From: CADEED01 sp043747875
GTDB lineage: Bacteria; Pseudomonadota; Gammaproteobacteria; Steroidobacterales; Steroidobacteraceae
Length of the DNA stretch: 64,000 bases
Reading direction: 5' to 3'
Assembly: GCA_043747875.1 (NCBI GenBank)
Contig: JAYTOI010000009.1
Coordinates: 1-64,000 of the forward strand
Shown in pieces: positions 23,701-29,049 of the stretch. Positions within the stretch are counted from its first letter, which is position 1. Every line of letters begins with the position of its first letter. The notes under the pieces were generated by a model. It had not been told where the DNA came from. It made no database searches and worked only from the letters and a program-made list of their open reading frames with translations. Made by a program: the position numbers and the translations under genes.

Positions 23701-26700
23701 TCGAGTACGACCAGATGAACCGCATCGCGCGCGTCGCCGACCTGCGCTACCGGCTCGAATACCTCTACGACGCGTACGGCAACCGCACGCGCACGACCGC
23801 GACCTATCTGGATCACGATCGCGAAGAGGTCGAGAACGAGCTCTGGTTCACCTACGACTCCATGAATCAGGTGCTGATCAGCCAGGGCGTGCGCGACAAC
23901 GAGACGATTTTGGCCAGCGGCGCCGAGAGCCTCTCCATCACGTATTACCTCACCGGCCAGCGCGAGACAGTCAGCCAGTACGGCAAGGGGTTGCTGCGAT
24001 TCACCAGCGGAACTCACCCATCGAACGAGGGGCCGTGGGCCTATCGGGATGGGTGGTTCACCGAGTCGTACGAGATGGACGGCGCGGGGCGCATCGCCGC
24101 GATCTGGCATACCGGCGTTTCCGACGTCAGCGGCAACATCAACGACCAGGTCGAGAAGCGCCGCTACGACGGTGCGTCGCGGCTCATCCGCCAGGAGCAG
24201 TTGCGCGTGGATCCCAATGTCACGCTGTTCACCTACGACGACGACGGCCACCTGACCAACCAGGAGGTGCACGTCGGCGCTCAGGACGACGGGCCGCTGC
24301 GCTCGCGGTCCGTGTACAACGTCGATGCCGTGGGTGTGCAGCGCAGCTATCACACCGACACCTGGCGCGCGAACGGTGCGCCGGGCGACGAATACAACTA
24401 CATCAACAACTATCGCGAGGCCGATGGCTATCTACTCAGCAGCCAGATCGTCGACCAGAGGATCCGTGCCGCCAACGGGCACATCGATCACCTGACCGGC
24501 TCGATCATCCGCACCTACGACGTCAACAATCAGCTGGTGAAGCTGCACGACCCGCATGCCCAGACGGGGCGGCAGGACCGCTACCTCGCGAACAACCTGC
24601 AGGGGCAGGTGATGACCGCGATCGAGGGCGACTTCGCGAATACGAACGCCGTGAGGAATGCGTTCCAGCAAGCGGTCTCCGGCAGCGACAACCTGCACTA
24701 CAAGCAGCACTTCTTCCATGTGAATGGCAACTACGTCGGCAGCTTCGGCCAGGTCGAGGTGACGCCGCCGGCGTCGAACGTGAAGCATTTCCGCGCCGGC
24801 TTCATCCACGGCACGATCCGCACCGGCGGCCCGATGTACGTGGCACAGCCGGGCGACGGGTTCTCGTCGAACTTCGACGTGAACTTCACGTCCGCGCTCG
24901 ATCAGTTCACGAGCGCGACGCCGAGCGCCGTCGTCGTGCAGGAAGGCGACACGCTGCGCCTGCTCGCCACGCGTCTCTTCGGCGATCAGTCGCTGTGGTA
25001 TCTGCTGGCGGAGGAGAACGGACTCACCGAGCCGGACCTTCCGCTGCAGGCGGGCACCACGCTGCGCGTGCCGAACGGTGTGTATTCGCTCGCGAACACC
25101 GCGAACGTCTTCAAGCCCTTCAACGCCAGTGCGATCGAAAAATCGCCGTCGCTGATGAACATGACGCCGCGCATGCCGGAAGCGCCGTGCGGTCGGATGG
25201 GACAAGTGCTGGTCGCGATCATTGCGATCGTGGTCACGGCGATCGTCACGTACTACATGCCGGCCGCCTCGGGCTGGGTCGGCGCATTCTTCCAGGGCGT
25301 GGTGGCGGGCACGGTCGGCAGCGTCGCGTCGCAGGGAGTGGGCGTGCTCTTTGGCATCCAGTCGGACATCGACTGGAACGCGGTGGCTCTGGCCGCGGTG
25401 AGCGCCGGCGTCGGCCAGGCAGTGGGGCCGGCATTCGGCAAACTCGTCAACAACAATCCCGTGGCGCTCGATCTGCTCAGCGGCGCGCTCGGCAACGCGG
25501 CCACACAGGGCACGAGCATCCTGCTCGGACTTCAGGACCACTTCAGCTGGCGTGATGTCGCGATCTCCGCCGCGGCAAGCGCGGCAGCCGGCGCCACGCG
25601 CCGGTGGGTTGGCGGCAAGCTCGACGGCGAGGCGAGCTTCGGGAAGGATTTCGGAATGAGCCTGTTGAGCGGTGGTGCGAGCGCCTCCGTGCGTGCCTTG
25701 TTCGGCGGAAAGACCGATGCAATCAGTCTCGCGACCGACGCGTTCGGCACTGCGCTCGGCAACAGCATCGTCAGGAATCTTCAGGCGGCGCCGAAATCCC
25801 TGGGCGCCTCACGCCGTCCAGAGGAAGCGCAGAGCGCGGCGGACGAGCTGCAGGAATCGCAGGCAGTCATGGATGCACGGCGCATGCTCGACGCTCCGAC
25901 GGAACCGCCTCCCGGCGCGACCACGGTGGAGATCGATGGGGCGGGCGTCGGACAGGTCAGGAGTGGAGGCGCTGCTGCGAGCCGTAACTCCAGCCGCGGC
26001 AGCGCGGCCCATGGCGGCAGTGGCGGTGGCGATGCTGCACCGAAACTCGAGTGGCGAGAAGAGACGCGACAATGGGTGGCGGTCTATTCGGACGGCGCCG
26101 AGCTTGCGTGGGTGAAGGGCCAGTGGTCCACCGACGTGCTCGGTTTCATCCAGGTCAACGGCACGGCCATGTCCGATTGGGACAAGCAGTTCTACGACCT
26201 GCAGATCGCGCGCGGGGTGAACGCAGCGACGATCGGCAATGCGTTCAATCGTAAGAACGAGTACATCCGCAACGTGACCCAGACTGCGATCACGGAGCAG
26301 GAGCGCATCGCGCTGGCTCAAGCGGGCAGGCCGATCACGCGTCAGGAGCTCACGCAACTGCGCATGCAGCAGACTCCGTTTCGCGGCGGCATGTTCACGA
26401 TGACCGACGCGGGCGCGGGCGCTGAGCTCGGCAGAGGCGAGCGGCTGTACAACTGGTATGGAGAGAAGATTTCGAACGTGGTCGAGGCCGTCAAGAACCC
26501 TGGTGACGCTGCGCTGGGCGCTCTCATCACGCTCGAAAACATGCCGGCAGATCTCGTCGAGGCAGTCGCCATCCTCGGTATCGAGGGCACGTCGGCGATG
26601 CTGCCTGACTGGCTGGAGGAAATGCCGGGCTTCGTCGCAGCCAAGCAAGAACTCGAGACGACGATCCACAACAAGCTCGACTTCTTCCGTCTCGGATATG

Positions 26701-27311
26701 AGAACGCGGCGCAGGCGGGCGGTGGGGATATCTTCAACGTCGCAACGCTGGTTGGCGGCGGATTGCAGCTCGCCAGGGCCGGCGCGATGAAACTGGGGTC
26801 ATTACGCGAGGGCGCCGAGGTTGCGAATTTCAGCGCGTCGGAAGCCCTTGCCAGCCTGAAACCAAGCTCAACTTCCGGCGGCCTGCTGGCCAATCCAACC
26901 GGACGCGATCTTGCCGCGCAAATCGACGGTGTGACCGCACAATCCACCAAGATTGCAGAGGCAATTCGAAGCGGTGACTTGAAAGTGAGCGTTCTGGGGG
27001 ACGATTTGTTTGAACGCGCGTTGGGCGTTGATTCCTCGACCACTGCCCTGATGAGCGGCCGAAAACTGTACTTGCGCCGAAACTCTGACTCCATTACTTC
27101 GGACTTGGTGCACGAGGGCACACATGGGCTCGACTACATCAATGATTTCGGTGTTTCGATACCAAAGCCCCGGTTCAGTTGGGAAAAGCGCGCCTTCTTC
27201 CAGGAGCGACAATTCCAGATGATGAGTGGAGCCAAGCCCGATTTTGCGACTTTCGGTGACATGCTGAGCCACATTCGTACAAACTATGCCAATGATCTCG
27301 TCATCTGGTAG
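8721..27311 (+). CDS. Giant RHS/YD-repeat protein 1 with LysM domains and a metallopeptidase-like C-terminal tip (6196 aa)
   Basis: The domain order can be read along the protein. Residues 1-90: N-terminus VAVVSGSGLGLF...VRTYNSQG, shared with giants 2 and 3, with no Sec signal. 110-345: YD repeats. 357-758 and about 920-1328: beta-propeller-like repeats. 767-875 and 1334-1445: LysM-like pairs (YYVVQAGDSWGSIAQAIYG). 1455-3740: long YD-repeat body. About 3770-4660: beta-sandwich/Fn3-like modules. 4680-5330: further YD repeats. 5403-5452: LysM. 5493-5513: a hydrophobic helix, then a Gly/Ala-rich region. About 5720-6196: variable tip with HEGTH at 6131-6135. AGGTGA precedes the ATG. Family knowledge: RHS proteins with swapped C-termini are polymorphic toxins. 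Inference: a very large contact-delivered toxin; its export route is unknown. The classical Rhs core cleavage motif is not seen. Confidence 0.9.
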   Translation: MVAVVSGSGLGLFNSSASTLNAQGTDGNSVVGRGNDRVFVNTANGNLVVQSVDDVLVATGLDTALVRTYNSQGLLDGDNDDSWRIGFYRRVVLDGPLGDAQSTVTKTFGDGAEIVYRYDAGSGRYLSTDGNGAHDTLSFSGGEWTWTDGATLTTETYGSDGRLSAQRDTSNNVIQYVYTGNLLTQVIDASGQQTILQYDGNNLASVRVVSQGQEQTLTLYSYDAQNRLIEVAVDYSWNDGSVADQNSYLTTYRYVGTTNLLAETTQRSGMAARVLASQTFTYELIGGLYRVKTVTDAEGRTTTFDYTLTSNAGGLVTTFAPADAGDLHTTDTQVADVPYPRIDAALTTPTAGLTGAALLETANGVVIEPKVAFDSNGNGFAVWAQGGDVFARRYTRANDTWAAAITLDTNANTVSAPTLALDAAGNAVVAWAQSNGTAVSAYGLTFNVTTGNWGTAALLETTTQAVATTAYSVSASIAGTQAAVAFLQTDGTRNNAYVARWNGSAWSAATLVEARTDVAAQPSVAVDSQGNAAVLLQQSNGTANSIYVNRFTASTATWSGATLLETSNTAAIEPKVVFDANGNGFAVWSQGADVFARRYTRSTNTWAAAITLDANGNATSTPALAVDAAGNAIAAWAQSNGSALSTYAAVFNPATGNWGAATLLESTNLAVASTAYSISATITSSPAGIRAAVAWLQTDGTRNDAYLARWNGSTWSGAALAEARNDAAAQPSVAIDALGNAVVAVQQSNGTANSLYANRYVGDTTPYRVVAAGNTWRSIANAVYGIDSDAAGQRLSEQLLGQSLTVNNRLTGFPPTLQVPTSSQVTVPAYYIVLGTDDWVSITDTLYGTRDPNAVLALQGATGHPTLFATQHLPVPTTLRYTASGQVTITAGNPLISTTDNVTTSQQYGLLSGAPSNSSSVGWQPSALLENRDFSVVGQYPRIELNANGDGFAIYSEWNRMYARRFDAATQSWGVEMPVHDGTGTINASPLEVAVDAAGNAVAVWQGWSPATSTNVMHVSNFNVASGAWSAAVTIPNAYFAADHGQSLVKMSAAGAAITYIQYHAGVVSLYVTRNLGGGWSAGQLVETGSQGVGSPGMAMDDAGNIMLTWQQSDGTFNQAYSNRWLAASGSLSGVTALTSAASGNQNVSEPQLSGDAQGNLLAVYRAGSTLTVRRFDAITGTWQAAQSLATNVHGHKVASDAAGNAAIMWHQVTGASQALMFSRYDRVTGSWPAPDVITSIQGVGSSGRFMLEIQGKNVVAAWVDSNPMTGHLGITVSRNSDGAWSTPQQVVANLNSQNFSLSMDGAGNISFVDMRTETGGYTSAHVTRYNTPYYTIPSGATWRAIANTLYGLDSVAAGNALRDELGNPPLDAGNRLTNLPARLTVSTTALATVPPYYVVQAGDSWGSIAQAIYGTTSTRIEETLRRVTGDPVLAAGLHLAVPATLYYGSDTIYLQTDVTNSLGAVDTYVRDASGRLTAHRQPTVDGVRIDDRYEYDAAGNLTRSIHDFGGLNRTSDFAYDGNGNLTNTWDSLGNATTRTYDQWNQLLTETSYTGTDPDGAGAVIAVGAMTTHYVYDGLRRLRFVISPDQRVTEHAYNGWGQRVAEIIYPDARYTAGGFTETAVGQWTSTQNLSRIQRTDFSYDFRGNLSNARRYERMESWGAGDLTTASIASFLYDQRGRLTYQYTPVGSAFVGGLYDSRGSSNFGYDVFGKVTGAGTAIDNYQAVDERRFDDVANMASVTENAYYYSAATPPRYSIESYNAVGETVSIRRLAYLSSGSYQDTTHFAYDAAGRLRMTTDTLGVRTYKIYDAMGRNVGAIDAEGRLTRFFYNHASEVVKTVRYSSALGASTLASLVDAQGKPAEVSIDTLVANLPSRDESRDQIARAVFDAAGRLAYVIDALGGVTQTRYDGAGRVIGTTQYANPVSILDSVGEVSVAQLAPGGAYAIEPNAEDDRNTRSFLDADGNVRAVLDAEGYLTEFKHDSAGRLIEQVAYANATPVAERAAGTLDALRPAEDLPAHTDDPESDIRSYFFYDIQGRRVAEVDGKGYLTETVYDRASNVAQVVRYENATTVTTTSTLISLRSAATGVNRTTSFRYDGMRRVVEQTNHEGTVTRVKLDADGNVLATTIAAGTGEARTTQAEVDGLGRMVRELSAQGSAEIAGGMDPTTAWSLYGTRYQYDGADRRIATIDPNGSRTVFFYDKSSRLRFTVRDLGDGTGELVEMRYDALGQLSHSVAYTNRISTATLAGGLVNDTILVRAAAANDPAQISVLAKEYRRTGEVEAVTDAIGARTEFGYNTFRELTSETAGIDAGRTRDHLYDYDRRGLQTFIAWEPLGINQTRTTRYDAFGRAASVTDQYGNVVHREYDALGRVVAAVDALGRRTTSTYDAFSRARTSTDALQNQTIYSYDDAARRMTVTTPEGVEVTTVHNRDGQVFTVSDSAGATTTYHYDANGQLQSVSDDMGAIESRTYDRGGRLETVVDGREVTMRLQYDAANRVLTRTQDFGGLALRTSFEYDGQGRVFRVTEPGNRVTRTNYYADGQVHEVIVDENGLAIRTEYHYDLTKNVVTVTENADGAGPHDQPRRTEYVYDDLGRRTRQIVDPAALNLVTEFRYDRNGRVTRSIDAEHNSTWHVYDAAGQMLQTIDALGGVTDRVYDAAGRVVLTRRHANAVSVAGFQDQDTLAFQIVAPASQDRVTRTVYDGDGRERFSIATLSADVSGGVVVGERGVVTERAFDDHGNVTSRRVYSNDIAIPAAVSGQSIAGLLSPSDEDRVDFTLYDTRDQAVFLVDVYGAVRRQWFDDGGNLIRTTAYATSTDADLTVVDLTEWSDDHAGDTGNRTTHFWYDALGRVRFALDAQGYLKETGYLDAARRQVDIAYARPQPFIGTDSVQYIEQHLLLDAVNDRRTTTFRDAAGRIERVEQVFDYAGDTNSAVVLSEQFTYDGLGNKRTYRNANGDVWTYRYDANGRLTDEISPLHTVTRINDVSGTLTPTSETVSVVTRMTYDLLGNVKTRTEGIRRFTNETENTAGSRTTTYGYDALGRQTSVTHPATMLYSPSLDDAQNVGIDTQLQEGSTPATPVSRVTYNALGDAVMSVDVSGARSRKAYDALGRVKFEVDALGFVTGYGYDVFGNATSMTRYATAIDAQTLPPEGEWSAAQIDQSTAVSNSFDRLIETHYDRLNRRTRVIQPGGLQYTPANQTPNDPAHYSVGWGETAFEYNALGDLVRERKLLDFEAQLFADTYFFYDRNARRVHTVDALGYVMEDQYDARGNLTRHVEYAAKLTGSAPWNPAAVAHTTSDTHPNSANAPNGYDRRTTYEYDSLDRVRKQTVYDVEFATGSGQATGTDFADQVTRYDYDAVGNRTVITDHYGARAFTYYDVLGRVRAIAQPARLADTNGNFQNEASAVTPLIELRRDVYGNVVEQIRYGTSATDVTADDYTAPAGGATQWTRMQLDHYGRLKHSQDASLANRFFSYNIRGDVAKEWQVFHDAEGTPYVHAVIHEYDLLGREIGTIEPLRRNDTETFTPTSAVVTFNPTWYNGGGATPAWLGDTVVDLSWQDLGTDAPVRVIFLYTRRNHFLTQGDTHSQSATISARSGAHLSWRDDGNGNGGVFSVDRILVYTADLSTLLRDSWANSPPGAASNSQVAYLRMQYNGFGEMVAKGTNATAAGTELQEYWKYDNNGRIWMTNADDGLDKTYTYDVAGRMTVEARHLVKGAFAGLTEPVYLPSPGVLLTANQYDALDRIVQQVLPERDVDTGIQVAINDLFLNTLDGKPTLYWTGQPEANVKVTFEYRFANSPAEEPWETLEVTQISATQMGVDLTGLAHPQYVFRIAKSQTLQFAPFARSVGTFHFEAGVTTSAALFRTPPDPASEVSSLLGNYTNGIITWAAPDDLTVTPGIRFQRDGSSVWEEATVTRVGGNFRADATLALRVAGAYAWQVTYARDNLLIAFHSGSLSSDGYYQIRTVDTGSTSPLATEQYSAAPPAPQTFVSGSTRQIFWNVPSMTVEGPFDVRIEYKRASDPDSAFTPGTLTTSAGPTGFTRYAFTVSGFPQDSYEYRVTYRLGASNGVGGRVYATQRNSFSVADAYLNVTNSAIVAPQSQPLPTPPISSITGTAGVGTAGWSNVTSQWIQATEVVGQLQDQFSWVGPNSVRPTWAGGGNSGWVVIDYITSGESFSGTNENVYPSPEPRTWSGTMTRDAANAFQLAESSGGPYWSSQFPVGGVSSIQRLRVYESQYGALIADSNASSTGPGIKWDAPGNEPNITAQVWWEEINGPWRYLGEATRESLFLFTMDVSGIPDGSRHIKVEYYRPNETWAYNTAIKTISKNGVNIPILTNQGGFNHDPTWITNLQGNSSNGTISWSHPAPNPGYVTLEYKSGNQWLEWQRWTSGTDFSFNTASFATTSPVTYEYRVRYYGATNPWPTATTAGTVTVRRIEVPIAATLNVGANPANQTYPATLLDVSDTGHGLQWTFGKDSPQDTITFSYNIDQSPEPEHNFSGEIAGNGPTYSTDFPLLPDGAGQFIYWMIEYKRPGENHSYARLRGFTQVWANTTDHRPNISIYRQMPEFPSGRAEILPPPAYTANNTVSWTSVPEYPGLVRFLVDGQQANVIVAPDGRSVNLANVSPGPHTYELQFWRPETTSYYARAKGTFDLTRTTVYSNYSSQILPRLADGPPRSPYVFNQYDRWGNVIAYQDTTYQGTNYRYNVLGQLTTTTNPYVYVLDTRQPLGFGDPPGGYQATSRTNYYDMVGRAVAARDENGNVNGVTLNAAGQITTEWHADGGSKLFMYDGFGRQTQVIDEIGWRRRMSYDSVDRQTGMQTEWHPEEWLTRAFTYDELGRRITETSGALAQDGTPETMTYYYDLAGRVIRTRSQQDAVTGYDYDLEGHKITETNAIGDRMSWQYDHFGRVNLHFDMSGTRTDYTYNGLGLIDYQSSTGLQGGQAIDYQYDEAGNLRFVIDEATNRRAEYGYDFAGRKSRERTTVDGVLHQDTQIEYDQMNRIARVADLRYRLEYLYDAYGNRTRTTATYLDHDREEVENELWFTYDSMNQVLISQGVRDNETILASGAESLSITYYLTGQRETVSQYGKGLLRFTSGTHPSNEGPWAYRDGWFTESYEMDGAGRIAAIWHTGVSDVSGNINDQVEKRRYDGASRLIRQEQLRVDPNVTLFTYDDDGHLTNQEVHVGAQDDGPLRSRSVYNVDAVGVQRSYHTDTWRANGAPGDEYNYINNYREADGYLLSSQIVDQRIRAANGHIDHLTGSIIRTYDVNNQLVKLHDPHAQTGRQDRYLANNLQGQVMTAIEGDFANTNAVRNAFQQAVSGSDNLHYKQHFFHVNGNYVGSFGQVEVTPPASNVKHFRAGFIHGTIRTGGPMYVAQPGDGFSSNFDVNFTSALDQFTSATPSAVVVQEGDTLRLLATRLFGDQSLWYLLAEENGLTEPDLPLQAGTTLRVPNGVYSLANTANVFKPFNASAIEKSPSLMNMTPRMPEAPCGRMGQVLVAIIAIVVTAIVTYYMPAASGWVGAFFQGVVAGTVGSVASQGVGVLFGIQSDIDWNAVALAAVSAGVGQAVGPAFGKLVNNNPVALDLLSGALGNAATQGTSILLGLQDHFSWRDVAISAAASAAAGATRRWVGGKLDGEASFGKDFGMSLLSGGASASVRALFGGKTDAISLATDAFGTALGNSIVRNLQAAPKSLGASRRPEEAQSAADELQESQAVMDARRMLDAPTEPPPGATTVEIDGAGVGQVRSGGAAASRNSSRGSAAHGGSGGGDAAPKLEWREETRQWVAVYSDGAELAWVKGQWSTDVLGFIQVNGTAMSDWDKQFYDLQIARGVNAATIGNAFNRKNEYIRNVTQTAITEQERIALAQAGRPITRQELTQLRMQQTPFRGGMFTMTDAGAGAELGRGERLYNWYGEKISNVVEAVKNPGDAALGALITLENMPADLVEAVAILGIEGTSAMLPDWLEEMPGFVAAKQELETTIHNKLDFFRLGYENAAQAGGGDIFNVATLVGGGLQLARAGAMKLGSLREGAEVANFSASEALASLKPSSTSGGLLANPTGRDLAAQIDGVTAQSTKIAEAIRSGDLKVSVLGDDLFERALGVDSSTTALMSGRKLYLRRNSDSITSDLVHEGTHGLDYINDFGVSIPKPRFSWEKRAFFQERQFQMMSGAKPDFATFGDMLSHIRTNYANDLVIW
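9790..12705 (+). repeat. Beta-propeller-like repeat blocks with two LysM pairs inside giant 1
   Basis: Repeats of roughly 60-70 residues follow the pattern D..GNA.A.W.Q.DGT..N.Y..R, then W and LLE (for example GNAVVAWAQSNGTAVSAY). Two blocks (about 9790-10995 and 11480-12705) alternate with two LysM-like pairs (11019 onward and 12720 onward). Blades of this kind resemble BNR/PQQ-like propellers; the fold is inferred from the pattern only. Giants 2 and 3 carry the propeller at the same place but not these LysM pairs. Confidence 0.7.
21043..21455 (+). repeat. Module in giant 1 closely matching giant 2 (46213-46630)
   Basis: The encoded segment (residues about 4108-4245) has SNVTSQ, QATEVVGQ, FSWVG, GNSGWVV, ITSGE.FSGTNE, RTWSGTMTR, FQLAES and SQFPVGGVSSI, nearly unchanged in giant 2. 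Flanking regions of the two proteins are far less alike. It reads as a beta-sandwich domain about 140 residues long, function unknown. Confidence 0.75.
26850..27311 (+). other. C-terminal tip of giant 1: zinc-metallopeptidase-like toxin domain
   Basis: The last about 150 residues include LVHEGTHGLDYIND, with HEGTH (6131-6135) fitting the HExxH zinc-binding/catalytic motif. A glutamate in SWEKRAFFQERQF about 25 residues later is a candidate third ligand of the gluzincin kind. Base composition falls here: one 60-base line (26941-27000) is about half G+C, well below the body. Known pattern: metallopeptidase tips occur in polymorphic toxins. The substrate is unknown. Confidence 0.65.
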
Positions 27312-27675
27312 CGATCGCAGCATTGCGTTGATCGAGGCAATGATCGCCTACGTGCGCACGGGAAGCGCGCTGGGAGAACTCGCAGCCGCGCACAGCGCTG
27401 AATCCGCCAAGCTCAGGCTGGTCTGCATTTCTATTCTTGATTGGCTTGGCTCGCGGGGGAGGGTGCCGAAGATGATCGCGATGTCGATGACCGAAGCGGG
27501 ATCAGCGCGCGACGCGCTGATCTCGCTCGTCACCAATGTCGCTCCTTTTTCCCTCACATTTCAGATTGAAAACGATGAGCTGAAGTTGCATTCATCGATC
27601 GATGACGAGGCTGTGAAGCAGCTGCTGGCTGCGGCGGCTCAGCTCAAGCCGCCGCGATTCGTGACGCGAAAGTAG
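27286..27675 (+). CDS. Small protein overlapping the end of giant 1; candidate cognate immunity protein
   Basis: The 129-aa product is not a family I recognise. It has no signal peptide or membrane helix, so it should be cytosolic, and its sequence suggests alpha helices (IALIEAMIAYVRTG, EAVKQLLAAAAQL) around a short strand region (FSLTFQIENDELKLHSS). The ATG at 27286, or the in-frame ATG at 27292, lies inside the last codons of giant 1, so translation is probably coupled. Small genes overlapping or abutting a variable toxin tip are usually immunity genes; that role is inferred from position only. Base composition is lower in G+C, like the tip. Confidence 0.7.
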   Translation: MPMISSSGSDRSIALIEAMIAYVRTGSALGELAAAHSAESAKLRLVCISILDWLGSRGRVPKMIAMSMTEAGSARDALISLVTNVAPFSLTFQIENDELKLHSSIDDEAVKQLLAAAAQLKPPRFVTRK

Positions 27676-27716
27676 CAAGCGTCCGAAGCCTCCTTAGCAC
27701 TGCGCAAGAGGCGATC

Positions 27717-29042
27717 CTAATCGTCGTGCCGCTCTCGTACCTTCGAGTGCGCTGTCGTGCGCAGCGCAGGATCGGGCAGCAGATACTTGCGCCGCGGTAG
27801 ATAGAACAGCGCGAACATCGCCATGCAGATGGCGGTGGCGATGAGCACCTTCGTGCTCGATCCCGCGATGTACAGCACGCAGAACGCACCGCCGACCAGC
27901 GCCAGCATCCGTTCGCCGGCCACGCGGTAGCGCAGCGTCGCGGCGCATGCGGCGAGATACGTCAGCAGGCAGAACAGCGTCGACGCGTCGATGAGCGTGC
28001 CGAACTGCTCACCCAGGCTCGGCGCGGTGGTGACCACGATCATCGTCGTGCCCATCAAACCACTGACGATGAGGCCCGCGACGGGCGTGTCGCCGGCGCG
28101 CGTGCGCGCGAACAACTGCGGCAGCAGGCCGTGATCCGCGGCCGCGCGGCTCACCTGCGCGGTCATCAACACCCAGCCCGCGAGCGTACCGAGCACCTTG
28201 AGCGTCACTGCCAGTGCGACGAGGCGACCGGCGCCGACGCCGAACATCTGCTCCGCAACCAGCGCGAACGGCGCATTCGAGGCCGCGAGATCCGCGGCGG
28301 GCGCGAGCCCCATGATGGCCGCGCTGGCCGCCATATAGATGAGTGCCGCAATGAGCACCCCGGCAAGCGTCGCGCGCGGCACGTTGCGCTCGGGGTTCTC
28401 GACCACCGCCGCCGCCACCGAGGCACTTTCGAGCCCCGTGAACGCCCAGAACACCAGGATCAGCGTGTCGGGAATGGCGGCGAGGTCGCTCTTGCCGCTG
28501 ACGTTCCACGACGCGGTGAACTGTGCCGGGTCGAAGGCGAACCAGCCCACCGTGGCGACCAGCAGCACGGGCACGAGCCCGACCAGCAGCAGCGGCCCAT
28601 CTACCTGTCCGACGAACCGTGGACTGACCAGATTGGCGACGGTGACCAGCCACAGCAGCCCGACGGTGATGATCGCGAGCGTCACAGGGCTGGCAGCGAG
28701 CCCGAGGAACACGGTGAGCGAGCCCGCGCCGGCCGCGGCGATCGCGACGTTGCCGATGAGGCACGCGGCCCAGTACCACAGGCTGGCCTGCATGCCGACG
28801 AATGGGCCGAAAGCGTCGAATGCGTACGTGGCCGGTCCGCCGGCCAGCGGCTTGCGCGCGGCGAGTCTGGCGAACAGCAGCGCCAGCGCGAGCGCGCCGG
28901 CCGAGGCGAGCACCCAGCCGAAGATGGTCACGCTGCCGACCTTGGCGAGCGTCGCCGGCAATAGATAGACGCCCGAGCCGATCATGTTGCCGGCGACGAC
29001 GACGGTGGCGAGCGCCGGGCCGAGCTTGCGGTGACCGGCCAC
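27717..29042 (-). CDS. APC-superfamily amino acid/polyamine permease
   Basis: The 441-aa product is almost entirely hydrophobic, with about 12 predicted membrane helices. The first helix holds VVVAGNMIGSGVYLLPATLA; the unwound GNMIGSG stretch is the substrate-binding signature of APC transporters, closest in style to the AdiC/CadB/PotE antiporter group. It would sit in the inner membrane and move an amino acid or amine. It lies 7 bases downstream of the Rieske oxygenase gene on the same strand, so the two are probably one operon and the permease may import or exchange the oxygenase's substrate or product. The substrate cannot be read from sequence. Confidence 0.88.
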   Translation of the reverse strand: MAGHRKLGPALATVVVAGNMIGSGVYLLPATLAKVGSVTIFGWVLASAGALALALLFARLAARKPLAGGPATYAFDAFGPFVGMQASLWYWAACLIGNVAIAAAGAGSLTVFLGLAASPVTLAIITVGLLWLVTVANLVSPRFVGQVDGPLLLVGLVPVLLVATVGWFAFDPAQFTASWNVSGKSDLAAIPDTLILVFWAFTGLESASVAAAVVENPERNVPRATLAGVLIAALIYMAASAAIMGLAPAADLAASNAPFALVAEQMFGVGAGRLVALAVTLKVLGTLAGWVLMTAQVSRAAADHGLLPQLFARTRAGDTPVAGLIVSGLMGTTMIVVTTAPSLGEQFGTLIDASTLFCLLTYLAACAATLRYRVAGERMLALVGGAFCVLYIAGSSTKVLIATAICMAMFALFYLPRRKYLLPDPALRTTAHSKVRERHDD

Positions 29043-29049
29043 GCCTGGC

